Origin: Actinoplanes utahensis | Lineage (GTDB): Bacteria > Actinomycetota > Actinomycetes > Mycobacteriales > Micromonosporaceae | Assembly: GCF_016862455.1 (NCBI RefSeq) | Contig: NZ_BOMZ01000022.1 | Location: 1 to 64,000 of the forward strand | Length of the DNA stretch: 64,000 nt | Reading direction: 5' to 3' | Shown here: piece by piece, positions 8,371 to 17,622 of the stretch | Layout: each line of letters opens with the position of its first letter | Numbering within the stretch: position 1 is the first letter of the stretch | Notes under the pieces: generated by a model | The model's input: only the letters and a program-made list of their open reading frames with translations | Told to the model about the DNA's origin: nothing | Databases searched by the model: none | Made by a program: the position numbers and the translations under genes

Positions 8371-8772
8371 CAGGGTCCGCAGCGCGGCCGCATCCGCGCG
8401 CCAAACCTGCTCCTCCAGCAGCGGCGGGATCAGCCGGCCATCCGGCGGATCGCCCGCATAACGCGCGGTCACATGGGTGTGCAGGTGCGGCTCGTCGTCA
8501 CCGGCGGTCACGAAATCCAGCCGCGCCGGCCGGAAACAGTCACGAATGGCGCGGCCCACCGTCAGAACCTCGCGGTGGTACAGATCCGCCTCGACCGGGC
8601 TCAGGTCGATCGGCTCCACCACGTGCCGGCCCCGCCACACCACCACGGCACAGCCACGGGCGAACGCTCGCCGGGCGAAATAGGCGTCGGTGACCCGCCC
8701 CGACCACACCCTCAGCCCGAAACCGGTCTCGTCGCGCCGCTCACCACACCAGGCACAACCGTCCTCCCCCAT
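8362..8772 (-). CDS. HIT-family protein
   Basis: 136 residues. The histidine triad is HLHTHVTA (residues ~96-103), matching HxHxHxx with the last His changed to Thr-Ala context, so the three nucleotide-binding His are present while the final position is weak. An N-terminal CAWCGERRDE with CxxC is also typical of a HIT subset. These proteins hydrolyse or transfer nucleotidyl groups. Two Pro-rich turns surround the triad. Single gene on the minus strand, with a repeat array after its stop. Confidence 0.8.
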   Translation of the reverse strand: MGEDGCAWCGERRDETGFGLRVWSGRVTDAYFARRAFARGCAVVVWRGRHVVEPIDLSPVEADLYHREVLTVGRAIRDCFRPARLDFVTAGDDEPHLHTHVTARYAGDPPDGRLIPPLLEEQVWRADAAALRTLLN

Positions 8773-8853
8773 CCCGGAACCATAAACGATCCTCGATCGC
8801 CCGGTGTCCCCGTCGACGGGTTCGCGCCGCCGGCTCCCGGAAGGTGGGACTCC

Positions 8854-9438
8854 TCACCAGGGGTTGAGGGAGCGCCACTGCTGGTTGGATTTCCCGGTGC
8901 ACTCCTGGAGGCGTACGGTGCCGTGGCCCGTGGCGCCGTCCACGGAGACCTCGGTGAGACAGCGGCCCTTCCGGTCGCCCGCCTGCAGCGTCGTGGTGTA
9001 CCACCAGTTCTGGTCACCCTTGTAGGTGCACGTCACGACCCGCACGCTTGCCCCACTGTCGGTCATCACCTTGACCTGGGCCGGCTTCGGTTTCCCGGTG
9101 CCCGCCGGCTTCTTCGTGACGGCCGCCGGCTTCTTCGTGACGGCCGGGGCCTTCAGGGCGGCGACCGTGTCCACCGCCTGCACACAGTTCCCGTTCTGGG
9201 TGAAGTGGCCGTCACTGGTCTGATAGAAGTCCTGCGCCTTGCTGGCCCGGTCGCATGCCGCGGTGTGCAGGATCGTGCCGACCGGCCCGCCGGTCAGACA
9301 CCGGTACGGCGTCTGCTCCGTGATGATCCATCCCTGATGCAACGGCGGCGGCCCGGGAACGGCGGCCACGGGCGTCGCCGGAGCCCCGAGCAACCCGGCA
9401 GCGGACAGCATCGGCAGCAGCACACCACGCAAGAACAT
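8854..9438 (-). CDS. secreted ricin-B-type lectin domain protein
   Basis: 194 residues. Signal peptide: MFLRGVLLPMLSAAGLLGAP, cleavage probably after PVAA. A beta-trefoil-like pattern is seen with Cys pairs (RCLTGGPVG, AACDRASK, CVQAV, VTCTYKGDQNWWYTT, CLTEVSVDG, QECTGKSNQQWRSL); the QNWWY and QQWRSL are QxW-type repeats. A Lys/Pro/Ala linker (two VTKKPA repeats) divides the domain, so the fold is probably split or lengthened. Likely binds a carbohydrate outside the cell; no catalytic partner is encoded beside it. Confidence 0.75.
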   Translation of the reverse strand: MFLRGVLLPMLSAAGLLGAPATPVAAVPGPPPLHQGWIITEQTPYRCLTGGPVGTILHTAACDRASKAQDFYQTSDGHFTQNGNCVQAVDTVAALKAPAVTKKPAAVTKKPAGTGKPKPAQVKVMTDSGASVRVVTCTYKGDQNWWYTTTLQAGDRKGRCLTEVSVDGATGHGTVRLQECTGKSNQQWRSLNPW

Positions 9439-9483
9439 CGCACCACTCTAGGAACAGCGGGGCCGGTTGCGCAGGCGTTCCGC

Positions 9484-10653
9484 TCAGAACGGCGGCTCAT
9501 CGGCGACCATCCGGGGAGGCGTCGCAGCCCACGGGCCACTCAGAACATCGGAGCCGGACGGCGCGACAGCACCGCGGGAGAGACACCATGCGATCTCGAA
9601 CCGGACCCACGGCTCGGTCTCCGACGTTCCCATCTCGTCCAGCAGCGGATGGAGATGAACGAGCCCGCGCCGCCAGACCAGCGCCACACCGTGACAACGA
9701 AGCAACGGATCCGGGTCCCGGAGCAGTCGGCGAGCCACCGGATCGAGCGCTTCGGCGGCGACCGGTTCGAGGCCGCCGAGGTTCCAGGCCAGTTCGTAGG
9801 CCGCGACCCGGCGGCGTTCCCGGTCAGGATGGGCCAGTTCCGGCAGGATGTCGTCGAGGCCCAGCCGATCGCACCAGGAGAGCGCCCGCAAACCCGGCGG
9901 GTCGACGGAACGCGCGTAGGCGGCCAGTTCGATCCGCGCCGCCTCGTCGTTCCACCGTCCGAGCACTTGGAGCAGGTCGGCACGAACCTGCGGATCACGG
10001 TCGGATCGGGCGGCCCGGTCGACGGCCGCCCGCACGGCGCCACTCACCACCGGAAGTCGTAGCAGCGTCTCGCCGGCGCGGGCTCGGCGATGAGCGGCGG
10101 GATCTTCCGCGAGCACCGTGAGCAGGTCCGGTTCGGGCAACGGGAGGTTCTCGCCGAACCAGCCCACGTCGAATCCGGCCGCGGTCTCGTCGATCCAGCG
10201 CTCGTACCAGGCGAGGAAGCCGGAATCCTCCAGGATGTACGGGCCGGCCGGGCCGTCGACGTCGACGTTGAAGAGGCGCCCGCGAGCGGGACCGGACACC
10301 ACCAGGTGGGTGTAGAGCGAGCAGCCGTGCCCGGCGATCGTGAGGGTCCCCGGCAGGAACGTTCGGCGCGGGCCGGGCGGCTCCTCATGCCGTTGCTCCC
10401 AGTCGCCTTGATAGCGGGGACCCGGAAGGTAAGGGCTGGGCCGGTTCAGACCGGCGGGATCCGTGTCGGCGAGCCGGAGCACTCGATCGTTGTCGCCGTC
10501 ACCGAGGCGCGTGACGAAGAGGCGGTACTCCTCCGGCAGGGTCACCCCGTGATCGGCCTCGAACGCGGCGACCTGGGCCTCGGTCAGCGGCGGGTTCAGG
10601 CGGAGACCCGCCGGCAGTTTGGCGGTGATGCGCTCCAGGCGGGGGTCCGGCAC
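9484..10653 (-). CDS. SMI1/KNR4 (SUKH) protein with HEAT-like repeats
   Basis: 389 residues. Residues ~20-165 match the SUKH fold: LTEAQVAAFEADHGVTLPEEYRLFVTRLGDGD, a conserved G..... GWYERW-type end (FLAWYERWIDE). The C-terminal ~200 residues are helical with repeated motifs (VRADLLQVLGRW, RRRVAAYELAW, LRCHGVALVW) resembling HEAT repeats. SUKH proteins are often immunity proteins against secreted or contact-dependent toxins, but no toxin lies next to it and the role is not established. It is divergent from the MBL-fold gene with a 53-bp gap. Confidence 0.75.
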   Translation of the reverse strand: MPDPRLERITAKLPAGLRLNPPLTEAQVAAFEADHGVTLPEEYRLFVTRLGDGDNDRVLRLADTDPAGLNRPSPYLPGPRYQGDWEQRHEEPPGPRRTFLPGTLTIAGHGCSLYTHLVVSGPARGRLFNVDVDGPAGPYILEDSGFLAWYERWIDETAAGFDVGWFGENLPLPEPDLLTVLAEDPAAHRRARAGETLLRLPVVSGAVRAAVDRAARSDRDPQVRADLLQVLGRWNDEAARIELAAYARSVDPPGLRALSWCDRLGLDDILPELAHPDRERRRVAAYELAWNLGGLEPVAAEALDPVARRLLRDPDPLLRCHGVALVWRRGLVHLHPLLDEMGTSETEPWVRFEIAWCLSRGAVAPSGSDVLSGPWAATPPRMVADEPPF

Positions 10654-10706
10654 GGGGACAGGGTACGGAGCGGTTTGCGGGGTGGGGGTGCGGGTAGGCG
10701 CGAGGG

Positions 10707-11504
10707 ATGAGTACCGAGGCGACTGTCACGTTTGTGGGAAATGCGACGACGCTGCTGCGGCTGGGGGTGTTCACGCTGCTCACCGACCCGGCGTTCGGGC
10801 CGGCCGGGAGCCGGGTGTACCTCGGGTACGGGGCGTGGAGCAGGAGGTTGCGGGACCCCGCGATGGCGTACCCCCAACTGGCGAAGCCCGACGCCGTCCT
10901 GTTGTCGCACCTGCACGGTGACCACTTCGATCGTGCGGCGCGTCGCGCCATCCCAGCGGACATGCCGATCGTGACCACCCCGCAGGCGCAGCGCCGCCTG
11001 CGGCGCAAGCGGTTCGAGAAGACGGTCGGCCTGCCGACCTGGGAGGCCGAGGAGTGGCGGCGCGACGGGCAACTGCTGCGGATCACGGCGCTGCCGGGGC
11101 GGCACGGGCCGGGGCTGGTGGACCGGCTGCTGCCGGACGTGATGGGGTCGCTGCTCGAGTGGGAGGTCGACGGGCAGCGGATGCTGCGGCTGTACGTCAC
11201 CGGGGACACGCTGTACCGGCCGAACCTCCGCGAGATCCGGGACCGCTGCGGTGAGATCGACGCGATGCTGATCCACCTGGGCGGGACCCGGCTGCTGGGG
11301 CTGTTGCTGACCATGGACGGGCGGCAGGGCGCCGACCTGACCGGGCTGATCCGGCCGCGGTTGACGCTGCCGATCCACTACGACGACTACAAGGTGATGA
11401 AGTCACCGCTGAGCGACTATCTCGGCGCCTGCCGGGAGCGGTCGCTGGACGGGGTGCGCCCGATCGGGCGCGGCGAGACCGTCACGCTGGTACCGGTAGC
11501 GTGA
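10707..11504 (+). CDS. MBL-fold metal-dependent hydrolase
   Basis: 265 residues. Contains the metallo-beta-lactamase signature SHLHGDHFD (residues ~68-76), a downstream GRHGPG, and VTGDTLYR; a final HYDDYK supplies the last His. This is the UlaG/NAPE-PLD-like branch, with N-terminal VTFVGNATTLLRLG. The substrate is unknown. GAGGG directly precedes the ATG. It is followed 43 bases later by a membrane protein gene on the same strand. Confidence 0.85.
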   Translation: MSTEATVTFVGNATTLLRLGVFTLLTDPAFGPAGSRVYLGYGAWSRRLRDPAMAYPQLAKPDAVLLSHLHGDHFDRAARRAIPADMPIVTTPQAQRRLRRKRFEKTVGLPTWEAEEWRRDGQLLRITALPGRHGPGLVDRLLPDVMGSLLEWEVDGQRMLRLYVTGDTLYRPNLREIRDRCGEIDAMLIHLGGTRLLGLLLTMDGRQGADLTGLIRPRLTLPIHYDDYKVMKSPLSDYLGACRERSLDGVRPIGRGETVTLVPVA

Positions 11505-11547
11505 AACCACCTCCGCTGACGTTCGGCGCCGGTTAGCGTCAGCGGTG

Positions 11548-12063
11548 ATGATCACGCGTCGCGGGCTGTTGTGGCTGAGTCTGGTGTGCGGGGCCGGTGT
11601 GCTGTGGTCGGCCGCCCTGATCGTGGCGACGGCCCTCGGGGCCCGCCCGGTGATCACGCCGATCGCGGTGGGGGTCGCCGCGGTCCTGACCGTGCCCGGG
11701 TTCGCCGCGGGCATCCTGGCGAACCGGCGCGGGTACCGGACCCAGCAGCCGCGGCGGCTGTGGCGGCTGGCCTCGTGGGTGCCGCCGCACGTGCCGATGT
11801 GGGGCGCGGTGCTGGCGGCGCTGGTGTTCGCCGGGTTCTGGCTGGCGCTGATGCTGGCGTTCGTGGCACTCGACGGCACCCCGCAGCAGCGCGACGGACG
11901 ATACGTGCTGATCGACAACAACCGGGAGACCGTCGTCGACCAGGCGATGTACGAGCGCCAGGTCGATCACGAGACGCAGATCTCGCTGGCGGTGCTGGGG
12001 GCGTTCGCGGTCGGGGGCACGTTCCTGTGCGCGGCCCGGGCCCTCGACCACGAGGATCACTGA
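11548..12063 (+). CDS. four-helix membrane protein, unknown
   Basis: About 171 residues; GTG at 11545 and ATG at 11548 are adjacent in-frame starts. Four hydrophobic segments: ~7-30 (LLWLSLVCGAGVLWSAALIVA), ~35-58, ~85-108 (PMWGAVLAALVFAGFWLALMLAF) and ~150-165. A soluble loop with RYVLIDNNRETVVDQAMY lies between helices 3 and 4. No named domain recognised. The gene is short and possibly cotranscribed with the preceding hydrolase. Confidence 0.7.
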   Translation: MITRRGLLWLSLVCGAGVLWSAALIVATALGARPVITPIAVGVAAVLTVPGFAAGILANRRGYRTQQPRRLWRLASWVPPHVPMWGAVLAALVFAGFWLALMLAFVALDGTPQQRDGRYVLIDNNRETVVDQAMYERQVDHETQISLAVLGAFAVGGTFLCAARALDHEDH

Positions 12064-12073
12064 GCAGGCCGGG

Positions 12074-13681
12074 TCAGGGCCGGGACTCGCGGCGGAGCTT
12101 CGCCGAGCCGCGGCCGACCGACCAGCCCTGCACCCATCGGGCCGCGGTGCCCCGGTCGGTGCGGTCGGCCAGGTGGTACCAGTCCATCCGGCAGCGGGAG
12201 CGGGTCACGTCGAGGACCCCGTACCCGTGCCCGTCGGTCTCCACCCAGCGCACGTGCGGGTTGGTGGCCCGGATCAGCGAGGCGGCGAGGCCGCTGAGCG
12301 CCGTCGTACCCACGAAGTCGTTGAGGTTGTCGCTGGTCACGGCGGGCACCACGAACTCGGCGGCGGCCGGGTCCGCCGGGCCGGTGTCCCTGGTGGTCAG
12401 CTCGTTGGCCCAGGACATGTGGATGTCGCCGGTCAGGAAGACCACGTCCTCGGTACGGGCGGCGCGCAACGCGTCGACCAGCCGCTCCCGGTCCGCGTTG
12501 TAGCCGTCCCACTGGTCGAGGTTGAGCACGACGCCGTTGCGCGGCACCCCGATCAGCTCGGCGAGCGGCGGGATCAGCCAGGCCGGCAGGGTGCCCACGT
12601 CCAGGCGGGAGATCATCACCGGGTTGCCGACCAGCTTCCAGATCGCGTCCGAGGCGACCAGGCCGCCGGTGAGCCAGGCGAGCTGCTCGGCGCCGGCGAT
12701 GGTGCGGCCGTCCGCGTCGGCGGCGGTGCCGCTCGCCTGCTGGGATCGGTAGCTGCGCAGGTCGAGCATGGACAGCTCGAACAGGTCGCCGTAGCGCAGC
12801 CGCCGGTAGATCCGGCCGTCGCCGCCGAGACGCACCGGCATCCACTCCGCGTACGCCTGCCGGGCCGCCGCCACCCGGGCCGCGAAGTCGCCCTCGGCGC
12901 CGGGGGTGTGGTTCTCCGCGCCGCCGCTCCACTGGTCGTTGGCGACCTCGTGATCGTCCCAGGTGATCACCCACGGCACCGAGGCGTGCAGGGCCTGGAG
13001 GTCGGGGTCGGTCTTGTAGTGGGCGTGCCGGATCCGGTAGTCGGCGAGGGTGCGGGTCTCGTGGGCCGGACGGGTGGCCCGGACCACCTTCCCGGCCGCG
13101 CTGAATCCGCCGGTGCCGTACTCGTACAGGTAGTCGCCGAGGTGCACCACCAGGTTGAGGTCGTCGCGCGCGGCCAGGTGCCGGTAGGCGGCGAAGTAGC
13201 CGGCCTCCCAGTTCGCGCAGCTCACCACCCCGGCCCGGAGGCGGGCCACGGTGTCGGCGACGGCCGGGGCGGTCATCGTGCGGCCGGGCGGCGACCAGGC
13301 GCCGGCGTGACCGAAGCGGTACCAGTAGGTGGTCGCGGGCCGCAACCCGGCCACGTCGACCTTGACGGTGTGATCGCGTTCCGGGCCGGTGCGCTCGACG
13401 CCCGCGGCGACGATCGTGGTGAACCCGGCGTCGGCGGAGACCTGCCAGGTGACGTCGGCCTGCGGTCCGGCGCCCGAGCCGGGCGCCGACTCGGGCGTCG
13501 GGGTGACCCGGGTCCACAGCAGAACGCCGCCGGGCAGCGGATCGCCGGACGCGACACCGTGCTGGAAGACGGCTTCGGCCGCGGCGGCGGGCCCGGGAAC
13601 GGTGGCGGCCGCGACGGCGCCGGCGCCGGCCAGCCCCAGGACGGTACGGCGGCCGACCGCATGACGAGGAAGGACAGTCAT
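12074..13681 (-). CDS. phoD: PhoD-type alkaline phosphatase, Tat-exported
   Basis: 535 residues. Twin-arginine signal (VGRRTVLGLAGAGAVAA, residues ~9-26). N-terminal Fn3-like domain (FQHGVASGDPLPGGVLLWTRV) followed by the metallophosphatase domain with the PhoD motifs SCANWEAGYF, HLGDYLYEYG, TWDDHEVAND, and FLTGDIHMSW. These bind Ca2+ and Fe3+ in characterised PhoD enzymes. It hydrolyses phosphomonoesters and diesters outside the cell, releasing phosphate. ATG follows GAGGAG closely. No clear PHO box was found by eye in the ~135-bp divergent gap before 13817. Confidence 0.9.
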   Translation of the reverse strand: MTVLPRHAVGRRTVLGLAGAGAVAAATVPGPAAAAEAVFQHGVASGDPLPGGVLLWTRVTPTPESAPGSGAGPQADVTWQVSADAGFTTIVAAGVERTGPERDHTVKVDVAGLRPATTYWYRFGHAGAWSPPGRTMTAPAVADTVARLRAGVVSCANWEAGYFAAYRHLAARDDLNLVVHLGDYLYEYGTGGFSAAGKVVRATRPAHETRTLADYRIRHAHYKTDPDLQALHASVPWVITWDDHEVANDQWSGGAENHTPGAEGDFAARVAAARQAYAEWMPVRLGGDGRIYRRLRYGDLFELSMLDLRSYRSQQASGTAADADGRTIAGAEQLAWLTGGLVASDAIWKLVGNPVMISRLDVGTLPAWLIPPLAELIGVPRNGVVLNLDQWDGYNADRERLVDALRAARTEDVVFLTGDIHMSWANELTTRDTGPADPAAAEFVVPAVTSDNLNDFVGTTALSGLAASLIRATNPHVRWVETDGHGYGVLDVTRSRCRMDWYHLADRTDRGTAARWVQGWSVGRGSAKLRRESRP

Positions 13682-13816
13682 ACTCCTCTATCTACCAGTG
13701 TTCACGCACCCGCTGTGCCCCGCGCGGGATTGGTCGACGAGACTTCACCGGCGCTGTCCCGGCCGCATCCGTGATGTTCACGCGCGCAGCTGGCGGACGG
13801 CATCTACCGTGGGCCG

Positions 13817-14839
13817 GTGGAGATCCGCCTCTGGTCCGTCGTCGCCGAGGCCGGTGCCCTCGCCGTGGCCGGGCCCGGCGCGCGGGTGCACGAGTCCGGG
13901 GACACCCGGTTCGCCGCCGGGCCGGACGCGACCGTCGTGATCGTCTCCGGGGTGCGCAACGCTGAGGACGTGACCGTTGCGGGGCCGTTCCCGCGCCTGG
14001 TCGAGGGCCGCCTGACCGGCGGCGACGGGCCGGGGCTCCAGGTGTTCACGCGGCTGCCGGAGGGTCTTCTGGTGCTGGGCACCGCCCGGATCACCGAGCG
14101 GGGCCGTCGCCGTGGCGTGCTGCACCGCGTCGACCTGCGCCTGGACACGCCGCTTCCGGAGCATCTGCTGACGCTGGCCGGCACGACCGCGGAGCAGCCG
14201 GGGACGGACTGGCTGGACCTGCTGCCGGACGATCCGGTCAAGGCGCTGGAGCAGTTCACCGCCGGGTGGTACGCCGACGTTCCGGCCGGGGATCCGGTGC
14301 CCGGCACGGGCCAGCCGGAGCCGTTGCGGGCGTTCCACCGGGCGGCGGCCGGGCGGGCCGAGCTGTACGGCGGGGCGCTGCGCGTGCACCGGGAGCCGCG
14401 GCCCGGCGGGCCGGACCAGCGGATGATCTTCGGGGAGGGCGGGGACGGGACGTTCCAGCTGCTCATCGATGCGGGGGTGGACGATCCACACGTCTACTAC
14501 CACGGGCTCAGTGATCAGCCGTTGCGCGAGCGGGAGCGGCTGGCGGCGTACCTGATGCTCTCCGTCCTGGCCCGGGCCGCGATCGACGGCAGCCCCGGCG
14601 GGATGGCGTTCGCCGACCGCGCGCAGGCCCGGCGGATCGTCGCGCCGCTGCGCAGGGTGCCGCTGCGGCCGCTGCGCTGGCCGTGCGCGCATTCCCGGCT
14701 CTACGCCGGACCGGATCTGATCGCTCTGGTCGGCGCGGACGACGCCGACTGGTTCGAGGTCTACGTCGGCGCCCGCAGCCGGCCGGCGCTGCGCCGGCTG
14801 CGAAAACTGGGGCTGGACTGGGCTTCATTCGACGGCTGA
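13817..14839 (+). CDS. unknown soluble protein upstream of a GGDEF gene
   Basis: 340 residues, GTG start. No signal or membrane segments. It has a hydrophobic mid-region (YHGLSDQPLRERERLAAYLMLSVLARAAIDG) and a C-terminal WFEVYVGARSRPALRRLRKLGLDW. No domain recognised. Only 18 bases separate it from the GGDEF gene, so cotranscription and a shared function in c-di-GMP signalling are possible but unsupported by any motif. Confidence 0.7.
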   Translation: MEIRLWSVVAEAGALAVAGPGARVHESGDTRFAAGPDATVVIVSGVRNAEDVTVAGPFPRLVEGRLTGGDGPGLQVFTRLPEGLLVLGTARITERGRRRGVLHRVDLRLDTPLPEHLLTLAGTTAEQPGTDWLDLLPDDPVKALEQFTAGWYADVPAGDPVPGTGQPEPLRAFHRAAAGRAELYGGALRVHREPRPGGPDQRMIFGEGGDGTFQLLIDAGVDDPHVYYHGLSDQPLRERERLAAYLMLSVLARAAIDGSPGGMAFADRAQARRIVAPLRRVPLRPLRWPCAHSRLYAGPDLIALVGADDADWFEVYVGARSRPALRRLRKLGLDWASFDG

Positions 14840-14857
14840 TCGGCCGATCAGGCGGCC

Positions 14858-16246
14858 ATGACTCGGGTACCGGCACGGCTCCGCCGGATGGCACCGCCGC
14901 GGCAACTCGGCGCTCGCATCCGCTGGCTCTTTCTGATCTTCATCCTGTTCAACCTGGTGACCACCGTGCCCCGCACGCTGACCAGTGCGGACGCGCCGCT
15001 GGCCTGGCGGGTCGCGGCGGTCGCCGCCGCTCTGGCGCTGGGCTGGTGGTGGCTGCGCGGCTACCGGCGCGGCGCGTTTCCGCTGTGGGCGGCCCCGGTC
15101 GAGGCGCTGGCGCTCGGCCTGATCGGGTACGGCTCGCACAACTGGCTGATCACCCTCGGCCTGCTGTTCGTGACGGTCTCGTTCCGTGGCCTCTACGGCA
15201 CCTGGCGGCACGCGCTGCTGCTCACCGTCTCGCTCTTCGCCACGTCGGTGGCCGCGATCGCCCTGACCGAACCCGGTCAGCTCGCCGTCTTCCTGCAGCA
15301 GACCGCGGGCGTGCCGCCGCTGGCGCTGTTCACCGCCGCGGTCGCGGAGACCACACGGCGCCAGGAGCAGGCCGCGGCCCGTGAGCGGGTGTTCGCCCGG
15401 CTCGGCTCGACCCTGGTCACCACCTCGGACCGGGAGACGATCTGCCGGCACGCGGCCGAGGCGGCCGAGGAGCTGCTCGGCGGGCTGCCGGGCGGCTGGT
15501 CGGCGGTCACCAGCAACACCCCGGGCGGGGAGGCGGTGAGCACGGTCTCCGGTCCGGTTCCGGCGGCTCTGCTGGCCGGTGACATCTCCGCGGTACGGGT
15601 GACGCTGACCTTGCGCAGCGACAAGCACCACTACGGCACCCTGATGCTCGGCGGTGACGTGCCGCTCCCCGCCGACGTGATGCCGTCGCTGGAGACCCTG
15701 GCCGCGCAGACCGTGCTCGGCCTGCGCAACGCCGAGCACGCCGCCGACCTGCGGCATCAGGCGTTCCACGACAACCTGACCGGGCTGGCGAACCGGCCGC
15801 TGCTGCGCGACCACCTGGAGCAGGCCGCGGCCCGGGCCCGGCGGGGCAGCCCGGTCGCGCTGCTGCTGCTCGATCTGGACGGGTTCAAGGCGGTCAACGA
15901 CACGTACGGGCACGCGGCCGGCGACCAGCTGCTGGTGGCGGTGTCCCAGCGGCTGCGCGACGGCATCCGGGGCGCGGACACCGCGGCCCGGCTCGGCGGT
16001 GACGAGTTCGCGGTGCTGCTCGACGGCATGGACGCGCCGCGGGACGCGGTGCTGGTCGCCGAACGGCTGCTCGCCTCGATCCAGGAGCCGCTCGTGGTGG
16101 CCGGGGTCGAGCTGACGCCGCGGGGCAGCATCGGAGTGGCGGTGTGGCGCGATCACGCGGACGTGGACGCGCTGATGCACGACGCGGACACCGCGATGTA
16201 CGCGGCGAAGACGGCCGGGAAGAGCCGGGTCGCGGTCGCGGCATGA
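14858..16246 (+). CDS. membrane GGDEF diguanylate cyclase
   Basis: 462 residues. Roughly five N-terminal hydrophobic helices (from IRWLFLIFILFNLVTTV to about residue 165), a linking region and a GAF-like segment (~170-290), then a GGDEF domain (~300-462). The active loop LGGDEFAVLLDG is intact, so synthesis of c-di-GMP from 2 GTP is expected. The RxxD-type inhibitory site is not obvious. AGGCGG precedes the ATG at suitable spacing. It is followed by a strong bidirectional hairpin at 16251. Confidence 0.9.
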   Translation: MTRVPARLRRMAPPRQLGARIRWLFLIFILFNLVTTVPRTLTSADAPLAWRVAAVAAALALGWWWLRGYRRGAFPLWAAPVEALALGLIGYGSHNWLITLGLLFVTVSFRGLYGTWRHALLLTVSLFATSVAAIALTEPGQLAVFLQQTAGVPPLALFTAAVAETTRRQEQAAARERVFARLGSTLVTTSDRETICRHAAEAAEELLGGLPGGWSAVTSNTPGGEAVSTVSGPVPAALLAGDISAVRVTLTLRSDKHHYGTLMLGGDVPLPADVMPSLETLAAQTVLGLRNAEHAADLRHQAFHDNLTGLANRPLLRDHLEQAAARARRGSPVALLLLDLDGFKAVNDTYGHAAGDQLLVAVSQRLRDGIRGADTAARLGGDEFAVLLDGMDAPRDAVLVAERLLASIQEPLVVAGVELTPRGSIGVAVWRDHADVDALMHDADTAMYAAKTAGKSRVAVAA

Positions 16247-16250
16247 CGCC

Positions 16251-16280
16251 AGGCGGGGCGGCGTCTCCGCCGCCCCGCCT
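16251..16280. terminator. bidirectional terminator hairpin
   Basis: Perfect 13-bp stem: AGGCGGGGCGGCG (16251-16263), loop TCTC, and its complement 16268-16280. It lies between the convergent GGDEF (end 16246) and CBS (end 16309) genes and can serve both. No U-tract. Confidence 0.75.
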
Positions 16281-16315
16281 CCGTACGCGCTGCTCGCCTC
16301 CGTACGCGCTACTCG
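16278..16315. repeat. 19-bp tandem repeat at the CBS gene stop
   Basis: Two 19-bp copies, 16278-16296 and 16297-16315, CCTCCGTACGCGCT(G/A)CTCG with a single difference. The second contains the TAG stop of the CBS gene (complement of cta); the first has CAG there. It looks like a duplication of the gene's 3' end. Confidence 0.8.
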
Positions 16316-16722
16316 CTGATGGCGTCGATCAGGTCGCCGACCGGGTTGTCCGGCAGGGCGCGGGCCACGTCGGCGACGGCGACGATGCCGACCAGCTGGT
16401 GGCCGTCGATCACCGGCAGGCGGCGGACCTTGTGCTGGGCCATGGTGCGCAGGATCTCGGCGGCGTCGTCGTCGGCGCCGATCGTCACCGGCTTGCCCTG
16501 GGCCAGCTCGCCGGCCAGGACCTCACCGGGGTTGCGGCCCTGGGCCACGGCCTTGACCACGATGTCACGGTCGGTGATCATGCCGTGCAGCCGGTTGTCG
16601 TCGCCGCAGATCGGCAGCGAACCGACGTTGAGCTCGGCCATCTTCCGCGCGGCGTCGGCCAGGGAGTCCTTCTCCTGGGCACAGGTCACGTCGCGGCTCA
16701 TGATCTCACGGGCGGTCGTCAT
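16309..16722 (-). CDS. CBS-domain pair protein
   Basis: 137 residues from ATG at 16722 (AAAGGAT upstream at ten-base spacing). Two CBS domains in tandem: ~1-65 (MSRDVTCAQEKDSLADAARKMAELNVGSLPI, GMITDRDIVVK) and ~70-130 (PVTIGADDDAAEILRTMAQHKVRRLPVID, GIVAVADVA). Stand-alone CBS pairs bind adenine nucleotides and regulate partner proteins, often under stress. The protein is common in actinomycetes (Hrp1-like). It precedes no evident partner; the next minus-strand gene upstream is the NAD(P)HX dehydratase. Confidence 0.9.
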   Translation of the reverse strand: MTTAREIMSRDVTCAQEKDSLADAARKMAELNVGSLPICGDDNRLHGMITDRDIVVKAVAQGRNPGEVLAGELAQGKPVTIGADDDAAEILRTMAQHKVRRLPVIDGHQLVGIVAVADVARALPDNPVGDLIDAISE

Positions 16723-16776
16723 GACAGGAGCATCCTTTCTCGTGTCGTAACGGTGTCGTGACATGGCGTACCCGTT

Positions 16777-17622
16777 TCAGACCGAGGCAATCGTCGATGC
16801 CACCTCGTCCACGAGTTCGCGGGCCAGGAAACCGACCCGGCCGTACCGGGGAACCAGCCGCTGACCGCCGACGGAGTGCGCGAACGCGGCCCAGCAGGCG
16901 GCCTGTGCCGGATCCGCGCCGCGGGCGAGCAGACCGGCCACGATGCCCGCGCGGACGTCGCCGCTGCCGGAGGTGCCGAGACCGACGTGACCGCTCTCCT
17001 CGCGCCAGGACCGCCCGTCCGGGGCGGCGATGTGGCCGTAGAGCGACACCACCGCACCGTGCCGGGCCGCCAGTTCGGCGGCCGCCCCGGCCAGGTCGTC
17101 GCCGAGGTCGCGGTCCAGCAGGTGGCCGGCCTCGACCAGGTTGGGGGTGAGCACGGCCCGGGACTGGGTGAGCAGGCCGGGTTCCTTGCTGAGAGCGCCG
17201 AGGGCGTACGCGTCCAGCACCACCGCGGTGTCCGCGGCCGCCGCCTCGAACACCGCGCCCATCAGCCGGATGGTGCTGTCGATGTCGTCGAGGCCTGGTC
17301 CGAGGGCGATCACGTCGGCCCGGCCGGCCAGTTCCAGGACCTGCTCGCCCGGTTCGCCGTCCGGGCCGAGGCCGAGCACCTTGGCCTCGGGCACGGCGAT
17401 GCTCAGCGGCACCGCGGACTCCCCGGCGACCACCAGTTGCAGCCGGCCCGCGCCGGCCCGCATCGCGGCCAGGCCGGCCAGCAGCACCGCGCCCGGCGTG
17501 CAGCGGGCGCCACCGACCACGAGCGCGGTGCCGCGGGACGTCTTGTCGCCCCCCGGCTCCGGCAGCGGCCAGTCCCGCAGCAGCGCCGGGGTGACCACGC
17601 GTTCCTCAGACCGGCTCGGCAT
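16777..17622 (-). CDS. nnrD: ADP-dependent NAD(P)H-hydrate dehydratase
   Basis: 281 residues of the ribokinase-like carbohydrate kinase fold. It repairs NAD(P)HX using ADP. Motifs: KTSRGTALVVGGARCTPGAVLLAG, ALGPGLDD, VLTPN, and the nucleotide/phosphate loop GTSGSGDVRAGIVAGLLARG near residue 215, with GSGD containing the catalytic Asp. The usual companion epimerase NnrE domain is not fused here. It overlaps the end of the histidine-phosphatase gene by 17 bases, showing translational coupling. Confidence 0.85.
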   Translation of the reverse strand: MPSRSEERVVTPALLRDWPLPEPGGDKTSRGTALVVGGARCTPGAVLLAGLAAMRAGAGRLQLVVAGESAVPLSIAVPEAKVLGLGPDGEPGEQVLELAGRADVIALGPGLDDIDSTIRLMGAVFEAAAADTAVVLDAYALGALSKEPGLLTQSRAVLTPNLVEAGHLLDRDLGDDLAGAAAELAARHGAVVSLYGHIAAPDGRSWREESGHVGLGTSGSGDVRAGIVAGLLARGADPAQAACWAAFAHSVGGQRLVPRYGRVGFLARELVDEVASTIASV